From Bacteroidia bacterium (GTDB lineage Bacteria; Bacteroidota; Bacteroidia; Flavobacteriales; Flavobacteriaceae), in NCBI GenBank assembly GCA_030429325.1, contig JAUICT010000186.1:1-5279 (forward strand): a DNA stretch of 5,279 nucleotides. The letters are read 5' to 3'. Below, piece after piece: positions 1 to 5,255 of this stretch; within the stretch, counting starts at the first letter, position 1, and each line of letters opens with the position of its first letter. The position numbers and the translations under genes were made by a program. Under the pieces are notes generated by a model, which ran no database searches, was not told the origin of the DNA, and saw only the letters and a list, made by a program, of their open reading frames with translations.

Positions 1-2
1 GG

Positions 3-101
3 CCAAATGGACAGCTTTGCAGTATCAATCAAAAAACGAACAGTCTCATTTTCTTCAAGACAAAAGTGTTCAATGGGGAAGAATGGAACGGTTCAAAATA
101 A
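3..101 (+). CDS. Possible 3' end of an upstream gene (uncertain)
   Basis: This frame is open from the left edge to a TAA at 99-101 and encodes about 32 residues ending FNGEEWNGSK. It has a moderate coding look, with purines at about two thirds of first codon positions and a mixed residue composition, and it would leave an 80-base leader before the kinase gene. No family is recognisable. The call is weak because the other two plus frames are also open here: one to a TAG at 136-138, the other to a TAA at 179-181 that directly abuts the kinase ATG. The exact antisense frame also gives protein-like sequence but has no ATG between its upstream stop and the edge. The upstream sequence would settle which frame, if any, is used. 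Confidence 0.27.
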   Translation, partial: PNGQLCSINQKTNSLIFFKTKVFNGEEWNGSK

Positions 102-139
102 TCATAAAGAAAAACGTACGCCTTTTTGTTACTTTTAGC

Positions 140-155
140 TATTGGTTAACCAATA
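140..155. promoter_or_regulatory. 16-bp perfect palindrome upstream of the kinase gene, candidate operator
   Basis: TATTGGTTAACCAATA is a perfect inverted repeat with no spacer, and it ends 26 bases before the kinase ATG at 182. It lies in the only long non-coding leader of the cluster, where a promoter for the whole unit is expected. A TTTG at 125-128 could be a Bacteroidota -33 element, but no convincing TAnnTTTG box follows at the usual distance, so no promoter is called. LytTR proteins normally bind spaced direct repeats, so a palindrome would point to a different dimeric regulator. Being AT-rich, it could also be a chance occurrence. Confidence 0.35.
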
Positions 156-181
156 TTAAAGTGCATAGGGGTCTATTGTAA

Positions 182-1525
182 ATGGAAAAAACAGTTCGAT
201 ATATAGGGAAATTGCTGCTCACCGCTTTGGGGTTGGGCATATTGATAGCGGTTATTTTTATTAGCGTAGAGGCCCTATTGGGAAGAAGAATCGTGTTTGG
301 ACCAACGTTGTTTCGGGAAGTGGGATATTATGTGTTGTATTCCATTGTGCTAACCTTGATAAATAGCATCTATTATGATTACATCAACCATAAGGTTGTA
401 TGGAAAAAATATGGAAAATACCGCATACTCATTAGTGGTATAGGTGGAATTGTACTTACGCTTCTTGGCATTTTTTGGATACGTATTGTAATCGGGGTCG
501 GGTTTGAAGGAAAGGATTGGGAGGCTTTTGTAAATGGAGAAGAACCTATATTCTACATTGTTGCACTTTTAATTACGGTTGTGGTCTCCGTGTTTTTTCA
601 CGCCGCATATTTTTATAAGAATTGGCAAGAGAAAAAAGTCAAGGAACAGAAGATTATTGCGGGTACGGCATCAGCTAGGTTTGATGCTCTTAAAAACCAA
701 TTAGACCCCCATTTTTTGTTCAATAGCCTTAATGTGCTTACAAGCCTTATTGAAGAAGACCCTAACCAGGCACAGAAGTTCACCACATCGCTTTCTAAAG
801 TGTATCGCTACGTTTTGGAGCAAAAAAACAAGGATTTGGTCACTGTGGATGAGGAACTCAACTTTGCGCGGACCTATGTTCGCCTTCTCAAAATGAGGTT
901 TGAGGACAGTATCGTTTTTGAAATTCCTGAAAACTGCTCCATACCCGAAGCTAAAATAGTCCCCCTGTCACTGCAATTACTTTTGGAGAATGCGGTCAAG
1001 CATAATGTGGTAACCGCCTCCAGGCCTTTGCATATTAAAGTTCATGAGGTTGGTGGAATGCTGGTGGTAAGCAACAATCTTCAAGAAAAACAGGTGGTGA
1101 AAAAGAGCAGTGGGGTTGGTCTTCAAAACATAAAACAGCGATATAACATTTTAACAGATCGTGAAGTAAGCATTCAAAAATCAGCTTCGGAGTTTAGTGT
1201 CTCCCTGCCCATGCTTACCCAAAAACTTACTGTTATGGAAACACAAAAGGATTACATTGCCCAAAAGAGATATGCCAAAGCCAAGGAGCAGGTGAAGGCC
1301 ATAAAAGACTTTTATAGCAACTTGATCACCTATTGTATTGTGATTCCATTCTTGTGGTGGATCAATTTCAGGACCACGGATTTCCTTTGGGCGTTCTTCC
1401 CGACATTGGGTTGGGGCTTTGGGGTTTTAATGCATGGCATGGAGGCATTTGGGTATAACCCGTTGTGGGGCAAGCGTTGGGAGGAGCGAAAAATCCAAGA
1501 GTTTATGGATGAGGATAATTTTTAA
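182..1525 (+). CDS. LytS-type membrane sensor histidine kinase with C-terminal 2TM domain
   Basis: This 447-residue protein is a sensor kinase of the LytS/YehU (His_kinase, PF06580) type, probably phosphorylating the LytTR regulator encoded at 3050. Hydrophobic segments near residues 11-31, 46-63, 82-105 and 122-145 form an N-terminal membrane sensor with no large external domain. The phosphoacceptor box lies at 170-190, with His177 in PHFLFN. The ATP-binding part has the N box (LLLENAVKHN, Asn270) and a glycine loop (SSGVGLQNIKQRY, 309-321). The kinase core seems to end near residue 345 (SVSLPML). From Met352 a complete 2TM domain follows: an AKEQVKAIKDFY helix, TM1 about 378-395, TM2 about 401-420 with GWG (410-412) and His418, then GKRWEERKIQEFM (430-442). 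The catalytic core would therefore be membrane-anchored at both ends. The ATG at 182 has no clear Shine-Dalgarno sequence, which is normal in this phylum. The signal sensed is unknown. Confidence 0.93.
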   Translation: MEKTVRYIGKLLLTALGLGILIAVIFISVEALLGRRIVFGPTLFREVGYYVLYSIVLTLINSIYYDYINHKVVWKKYGKYRILISGIGGIVLTLLGIFWIRIVIGVGFEGKDWEAFVNGEEPIFYIVALLITVVVSVFFHAAYFYKNWQEKKVKEQKIIAGTASARFDALKNQLDPHFLFNSLNVLTSLIEEDPNQAQKFTTSLSKVYRYVLEQKNKDLVTVDEELNFARTYVRLLKMRFEDSIVFEIPENCSIPEAKIVPLSLQLLLENAVKHNVVTASRPLHIKVHEVGGMLVVSNNLQEKQVVKKSSGVGLQNIKQRYNILTDREVSIQKSASEFSVSLPMLTQKLTVMETQKDYIAQKRYAKAKEQVKAIKDFYSNLITYCIVIPFLWWINFRTTDFLWAFFPTLGWGFGVLMHGMEAFGYNPLWGKRWEERKIQEFMDEDNF

Positions 1526-1530
1526 GTTCT

Positions 1531-1601
1531 TTCAGATTTCAGACTTCAGACCTCGGGCTTCAGATTTCAGATATTGGATTTCGGATTTTTCGACTTTCAA
1601 A
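1531..1601. repeat. Degenerate 7-bp tandem repeat, consensus TTCAGAY
   Basis: Starting six bases after the kinase stop codon, heptamers run in register. The units at 1531, 1538, 1545, 1559 and 1566 match TTCAGAT or TTCAGAC exactly. Units at 1552 (CTCGGGC), 1573 (ATTGGAT) and 1580 (TTCGGAT) are degenerate, and the array fades through an 8-base unit at 1587 into TTTCAAA at 1595. It occupies the first third of the spacer between the kinase and the first free 2TM gene. The rest (about 1602-1745) holds only a short GTTCGCGAAC palindrome (1658-1667), with no clear promoter, gene or terminator. Heptanucleotide repeats change all three frames, so this is not coding. Its role is unknown; slippage and copy-number variation are plausible. 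Confidence 0.8.
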
Positions 1602-1745
1602 TAGTAGCGAAGCTTTACAATCTCCAAACCCTCACAATTCATCCTGTTCAAATGACAGTTCGCGAACCAATTTTTCTTTCTCTTCCCATATATGCTGAAT
1701 TTTGAAGTGTGGATAAGGACAATCAATCCAAAAACAAGAAAAAAT

Positions 1746-2024
1746 ATGGACAACTTTAACGAGAATAAGTATCTTAAAGCAAAGAAGAAGGTAGATAAGC
1801 TAAAGTCTTTTTACTACAGTTTGTTGGCCTACTGTGTTGTAATCCCACTTTTGGTCTACTTGAATTTTAGGACCACCAGTTACCCTTGGATAATTTTTCC
1901 AGCGGTTGGTTGGGGAATTGGTCTTGTTGGTCTTTGGTTTTGCGCCCAAGGGTATAATCCAATTTTGGGAAAGGATTGGGAAGAGCGAAAAATCCAGGAG
2001 TTTATGGACAATAGAGAATTTTAA
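1746..2024 (+). CDS. Free-standing 2TM-domain protein, copy 1 (missing the conserved His)
   Basis: This 92-residue inner-membrane protein is a single 2TM domain (PF13239 type). It has a basic N-terminal helix (KYLKAKKKVDKLKSFYY), TM1 about 24-41, a short turn with FRTT, TM2 about 47-67 containing GWG (55-57), and the signature tail GKDWEERKIQEFM. An upstream in-frame ATG at 1692 would add 18 residues. The ATG at 1746 is preferred because the product then begins MDNF, like MENL/MENF in the sister proteins, and the extension resembles nothing in them. It is the closest relative of the domain fused to the kinase, with about 46 of 85 aligned residues identical. The position holding His in the other four copies is Leu63 here. 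Both termini are probably cytoplasmic. The function is unproven; modulation of the adjacent kinase is an inference. Confidence 0.85.
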   Translation: MDNFNENKYLKAKKKVDKLKSFYYSLLAYCVVIPLLVYLNFRTTSYPWIIFPAVGWGIGLVGLWFCAQGYNPILGKDWEERKIQEFMDNREF

Positions 2025-2065
2025 TAAGGTGCACAATTAAATCAACTGAAACTAAAAGTTAGGAA

Positions 2066-2368
2066 ATGGAAAATTTGGACAAAGAAAGTAGATACATAAG
2101 AGCCAAAGAACGTGTGGAAGAGCTTAAAAAGTTTTACGCCCATCTTTGGTCTTACATCATGGTCATGTCAATATTGGCGTTGATCAACTACTTTACCAAT
2201 GGTTTTAGGTATATGTGGTTTTTATGGGCCGCTTTTGGGTGGGGCCTGGGAATTATGTTCCATGCCGTGGACACGTTCAATCTAAACCCCTTTTTCGGAA
2301 AAGGTTGGGAAGAAAAAAAGATAAAACAGTTTATGAAAGAAGAGGAGGAAACCACTAAATGGAAATAA
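2066..2368 (+). CDS. Free-standing 2TM-domain protein, copy 2
   Basis: This 100-residue protein has the full 2TM pattern: an N-terminal amphipathic helix with RAKERVEELKKFY (12-24), TM1 about 26-43, TM2 about 49-68 with GWG (58-60) and His66, then FGKGWEEKKIKQFM, and an acidic tail EEEE before the end. The distance from His66 to the tail Trp81 is 15 residues, the same as the corresponding spacing in all five copies. The ATG at 2066 follows GTTAGGAA, nearly the same eight bases as precede the response regulator gene. The gap from the previous gene is 41 bases, and the TAA at 2366-2368 is two bases from the preferred start of the next gene, implying co-transcription and probably translational coupling. 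Its biochemical role is not known. Confidence 0.88.
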   Translation: MENLDKESRYIRAKERVEELKKFYAHLWSYIMVMSILALINYFTNGFRYMWFLWAAFGWGLGIMFHAVDTFNLNPFFGKGWEEKKIKQFMKEEEETTKWK

Positions 2369-2370
2369 TC

Positions 2371-2676
2371 ATGGAAAATTTTGATAAAGAAAAGTTTGCT
2401 AGGGCCAAAAAGCGGGTCGAGGAAATAAAATCCTTCTATATACACCTTGCGGTCTATCTGGTTGTAAATGGGTTTATTTTGGTGAGTATCTACATTAATT
2501 CCGACTCTTTTTGGAAGTGGCCTCACTTTGTCACCCTTTTTGGATGGGGAATAGGACTGTTTTTCCATGCCGCCAAGGTTTTTGGTTTTAATATATTGTT
2601 TGGAAAGAATTGGGAAGAGCGGCAGATTCAAAAGTATATAGAAAAAGATAAGAACGATGCCAGTAAATACCAATAG
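2371..2676 (+). CDS. Free-standing 2TM-domain protein, copy 3
   Basis: This 101-residue 2TM protein has RAKKRVEEIKSFY near the N terminus (11-23), TM1 about 25-42, TM2 about 51-70 with GWG (58-60) and His66 in FFHAAKVFG, and the tail FGKNWEERQIQKY followed by a charged, lysine-rich end. An ATG at 2359, overlapping the end of the previous gene, would add MEII. The ATG at 2371 is preferred because it gives MENFDKEK, matching MENLDKES of copy 2; the first 22 bases of the two genes differ at only two positions. With this start the gene begins two bases after the upstream stop. It is a canonical member with both membrane ends probably inside, and a structural or modulatory partner of the kinase is a guess from context. 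Confidence 0.88.
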   Translation: MENFDKEKFARAKKRVEEIKSFYIHLAVYLVVNGFILVSIYINSDSFWKWPHFVTLFGWGIGLFFHAAKVFGFNILFGKNWEERQIQKYIEKDKNDASKYQ

Positions 2677-2680
2677 ACCA

Positions 2681-3013
2681 ATGGAAAATTTGGAGAGCAA
2701 ATACGATAGGGCCTACAAGAGAGTTAAGGAGATTAAGGATTTTTACAGGCATGTGATGATTTTTATTGTGGTGAACGGGACCCTTTATTTGATTAAGACG
2801 GGCATATTGCTTCCCTTACTGCCTGATGGGGTTCGGGTAGAATTACAGTATTTTGATTGGGTCCATGTTAATTTTATAATATGGGCTTTAATATTGCTGG
2901 TGCATGTTGTGTATTTGTTTAGATATCGGATAGAATTTCTAAGAACTTGGGAAGAACGGCAGATTAAAAAAATCATGGAGCGGGAAGCAGGCGAAATAGA
3001 CAGATACCTATAA
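2681..3013 (+). CDS. Diverged 2TM-like protein, copy 4
   Basis: This 110-residue protein keeps the 2TM frame: MENLESKYDRAYKRVKEIKDFY at the start (written here as residues 1-22 without a gap in the family helix), TM1 about 25-46, TM2 about 62-82 with His75, and the tail TWEERQIKKIMERE (89-102). It differs from its neighbours in three ways: the loop between the membrane segments is longer (about 47-60, LPDGVRVELQYFDW), GWG is replaced by a plain hydrophobic stretch (IIWALILL), and the GK before the tail Trp is LR. The His75 to Trp90 spacing of 15 is retained. The ATG at 2681, four bases after the previous stop, is preferred over one at 2657 that would overlap the preceding gene by 20 bases, because it gives the family's MENL start. 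Last of the array, it precedes the regulator by 36 bases. Confidence 0.83.
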   Translation: MENLESKYDRAYKRVKEIKDFYRHVMIFIVVNGTLYLIKTGILLPLLPDGVRVELQYFDWVHVNFIIWALILLVHVVYLFRYRIEFLRTWEERQIKKIMEREAGEIDRYL

Positions 3014-3049
3014 AAAGCACTTTGATCCTTGAATAAAATTAGTTAAGAA

Positions 3050-3805
3050 ATGAATGTAATTATCATTGAGGATGAAAAACCAGCTGCAAGGCGGTTGGGT
3101 AGATTGTTGGCCGAGTTGGGAGTGGAAGTATCCACCATGTTGCACTCCGTGGATGAATCCATAGCTTGGTTCCAAAACCATTCGCACCCCGATCTTATTT
3201 TTTTGGATATTCAATTATCGGATGGACTGTCTTTTGAAATTTTTGATGTGGTCGAGGTGAATAGTGCCATTATTTTCACCACTGCTTTTGATGAATATGC
3301 ACTCCAGGCATTTAAGCTGAACAGCATTGATTACCTTCTAAAACCGATTGACGATGAGGAGCTCGAACAGGCGGTAAAAAAGTACAGGAATTTTAAGCCT
3401 GCCGGGCAAAAAATTTCGGTGGATTTCAACGATATAAAAAAGTTGTTGGTAGACCCATTGGAAAGGGAATACAAAAAACGATTTACGGTTAAAGTGGGAC
3501 AACATCTCAAGATTGTAAATGCAGATGAAGTGGAATGTTTTTACAGTGAGAACAAGGGAACGTATGCAGCAACTTCAGATGGTAGAAATTATTTGTTGGA
3601 TACCACCTTGGAACAGTTGGAAGAGGAGTTGTCCCCGAAGATTTTTTTTAGGGTAAGTCGTAAGTTCTATGTCAACATAAATCATATAAAAGATATCATT
3701 TCGTATACAAATTCAAGGCTTCAAATCAAGATGAACCGCTTTAACGAGCAAGAAATCATTGTAAGTAGAGAGCGCGTTAAAGACTTTAAGCTTTGGTTAG
3801 AATAA
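3050..3805 (+). CDS. LytTR-family response regulator
   Basis: This 251-residue DNA-binding response regulator is the probable partner of the kinase at 182. The receiver domain (1-115) has the acidic pair Glu7/Asp8, the phosphoacceptor Asp53 in FLDIQLSDG, the switch Thr78 in FTTAFDEYALQAF, and Lys98-Pro99. A linker (about 116-142) leads to a LytTR domain (143-250) with FTVKVGQHLKIVNADEV, the TTLEQLEEEL segment, FFRVSRKFYVNINHIKDI and a closing SRERVKDFKLWL, all typical of the family. Length is normal for this class, and every expected catalytic residue is present. The ATG at 3050 is preceded by GTTAAGAA. LytTR proteins bind spaced direct repeats; no such site was recognised in this window, so its targets are unknown. 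Confidence 0.95.
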   Translation: MNVIIIEDEKPAARRLGRLLAELGVEVSTMLHSVDESIAWFQNHSHPDLIFLDIQLSDGLSFEIFDVVEVNSAIIFTTAFDEYALQAFKLNSIDYLLKPIDDEELEQAVKKYRNFKPAGQKISVDFNDIKKLLVDPLEREYKKRFTVKVGQHLKIVNADEVECFYSENKGTYAATSDGRNYLLDTTLEQLEEELSPKIFFRVSRKFYVNINHIKDIISYTNSRLQIKMNRFNEQEIIVSRERVKDFKLWLE

Positions 3806-3847
3806 TACTTATTAACATGCTGATTTAATTTGATTTAAACAAAATAT

Positions 3848-3881
3848 AAAACCACTATAAATTTTATTTATAGTGGGTTTT
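3848..3881. terminator. Hairpin between convergent genes, likely bidirectional terminator
   Basis: A ten-base-pair stem (3852-3861 with 3867-3876) closes a five-base loop, and four further A-T pairs (3848-3851 with 3878-3881) extend it past a bulged G at 3877. T-rich sequence follows on both strands, though the tracts are short. The hairpin lies 42 bases after the response regulator stop and 15 bases before the end of the convergent LETM1-like gene, so it probably ends transcription from both sides. Confidence 0.72.
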
Positions 3882-3896
3882 ATCATATAAAAATGC

Positions 3897-5087
3897 TTAA
3901 TTTTCCTCTATGCGGTTATCGTCAAAGGCGGAGGGGAGTAACTTAGGAATCAATTTGATAAAAATAGGTAAAAGCACCGCCCCACCAGGTAGCATAAAAA
4001 TGGCTAAGGAAGGGATACTTTTAAAAATATCGACCAATTGATTTTGAACTTTTTTCTTCTCCTCCTCCGTTAAATCCTTCACGGTTGACTTAGATAAAAG
4101 AGTCATTAATTCCCTACTTTCTTCCAGTTCTTTTTTAAGCCTTTTGCTGTTCCTTAAAATAAGTTTGCTAACATTTTTGGACATGCCATCATAGAATTGA
4201 ACAGCTAAATTTTTGTCATTTAAATAGGTGATTTTCTCCTTGTTTTTCTCAAAGAAATTTTTCACAAATTCCAGAGCTTCCCCCACCTCTTTTTTTGTTT
4301 TTCCAAGATGCGTTCCTAGGCCAAAAATATATTCAGATTCAGTATAGTCCACCGACTTATCTTCCCAAATGGTCAGACATGCCATATCCAAAAAATAATC
4401 CTTTTCAAAAACCGTGAAGTTCTGCTCCAAAAGATTTAAATAAGAACCATCAAACCTTGCCTTGTCCAAATCCACATAAGTAAGGGAAGCATCCAGAAGC
4501 TGAATAAGTTTATCGTCCTTTTTTTTAGCTTGTTTCGAATTTAAGGTGTGGTAGGCGATGTTTATGGTAACATATTCCAGTAATTGGGCATGTTCCTTAA
4601 AATCATCACTGGATTGTAGATAGGTTCTAAAAATCAATACATCCACAAAGAGCAAGGAATTGGTAAGACTACTGCCAAGAGCCCTATTGAATGTATTTCC
4701 TCCGAGATAAATCCTGGAATCAATCAATTTTTCCAGCTGTGACTGGGTTTGTTTTCCGCTCAGGATTTTACTCAAAAATGAAATGCGTCCCACTTCCAAG
4801 GACTGATAATACTTGAACACGGTATTGATGAAGTTCTCAAAGGAAGTCTTTCCTTTTTCAAACTGCAGGGTAAAATAAAGCGAGGTAAGCAGATTTATTT
4901 TTGCAATCTCATCTTCACTCAGCACATGTTCTGCTTTTATAAAGGAAGGGATGTCCAAATGTACGCCATATACAAATCCATTTTTTTTCAACTCCCGGTA
5001 AAGCGAGTCATAATCGGTAAAATAAGTGGATTTTTTGGCGACAAGGTGACCAAACTTCTTGATCCATCCAGATGCAGAAGGGTTCAT
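3897..5087 (-). CDS. LETM1-like protein (LETM1-related biofilm-associated family)
   Basis: This 396-residue protein is recognised by its C terminus. LMTLLSKSTVKDL (328-340) is followed by a single hydrophobic segment (about 362-386, LAIFMLPGGAVLLPIFIKLI) and PKLLPSAFDDNR, which matches the membrane segment and LPS-F motif of mitochondrial LETM1. Flavobacterial proteins of this kind are annotated as LETM1-related biofilm-associated; that name does not establish function. The remainder is largely helical and soluble. Residues about 230-285 (DYFLDMACLTIWEDK, YTESEYIFGLGTHLG) resemble a TerB-like helical domain, a tentative reading. The ATG at 5087 (MNPSASGWIKKF) is chosen because the start is compact and a promoter-like box lies just upstream. 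Alternatives are ATG at 5105 and TTG at 5120. The gene converges on the signalling cluster and is probably transcribed alone. Confidence 0.85.
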   Translation of the reverse strand: MNPSASGWIKKFGHLVAKKSTYFTDYDSLYRELKKNGFVYGVHLDIPSFIKAEHVLSEDEIAKINLLTSLYFTLQFEKGKTSFENFINTVFKYYQSLEVGRISFLSKILSGKQTQSQLEKLIDSRIYLGGNTFNRALGSSLTNSLLFVDVLIFRTYLQSSDDFKEHAQLLEYVTINIAYHTLNSKQAKKKDDKLIQLLDASLTYVDLDKARFDGSYLNLLEQNFTVFEKDYFLDMACLTIWEDKSVDYTESEYIFGLGTHLGKTKKEVGEALEFVKNFFEKNKEKITYLNDKNLAVQFYDGMSKNVSKLILRNSKRLKKELEESRELMTLLSKSTVKDLTEEEKKKVQNQLVDIFKSIPSLAIFMLPGGAVLLPIFIKLIPKLLPSAFDDNRIEEN

Positions 5088-5107
5088 TGGGATGATTATT
5101 TGCATAC

Positions 5108-5115
5108 CAAAGTAA
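5108..5115 (-). promoter_or_regulatory. Candidate -7 box for the LETM1-like gene
   Basis: On the minus strand TTACTTTG matches the Bacteroidota -7 consensus TAnnTTTG at all but one position. No good -33 element is seen 17-23 bases upstream. If used, transcription would start around 5101-5103, which favours the ATG at 5087 over the one at 5105. Confidence 0.33.
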
Positions 5116-5255
5116 AACAATTATAGGACTTAATGAGATTTAATTCCCATTCAAGACATTAAAAATCCATTAAGTTTTTTTTAACACTTAAAACCAAACC
5201 GCTCCAGAAATAGTTGCGTAGGTAGGGGTGTAGAAAACCTTTTAAAACAAGTAAG

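Noticed and set aside
1658..1667. GTTCGCGAAC palindrome in the spacer before the first free 2TM gene
   Set aside because: Ten bases is short enough to arise by chance, and no promoter elements surround it.
1692..1745. 18-residue N-terminal extension of the first free 2TM protein
   Set aside because: It resembles nothing in the four sister domains, whereas the ATG at 1746 gives the shared MDNF/MENL-type start.
1532..1753. Minus-strand frame with repeated KSE-type residues
   Set aside because: The repeats are just the translation of the 7-bp tandem repeat; there is no recognisable domain, and it overlaps the start of a clear 2TM gene.
2188..2700. 170-codon minus-strand frame
   Set aside because: It lies antisense to two well-supported 2TM genes, and its composition is that of a mirrored coding region.
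3008..3214. Minus-strand frame over the start of the response regulator
   Set aside because: It is antisense to the receiver domain, whose catalytic residues are all present on the plus strand.
5088..5120. N-terminal extension of the LETM1-like protein (TTG at 5120 or ATG at 5105)
   Set aside because: The extension is short, one start is a non-ATG codon, and it overlaps the promoter-like box; the start at 5087 is more economical, though the one at 5105 cannot be excluded.
4926..5126. Plus-strand 66-codon frame
   Set aside because: It is antisense to the N-terminal part of the LETM1-like gene and has no family resemblance.
5170..5191. TTAAGT/ACTTAA inverted repeat in the right intergenic stretch
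   Set aside because: Six AT-rich base pairs around a ten-base spacer are too weak for a terminator or operator call.
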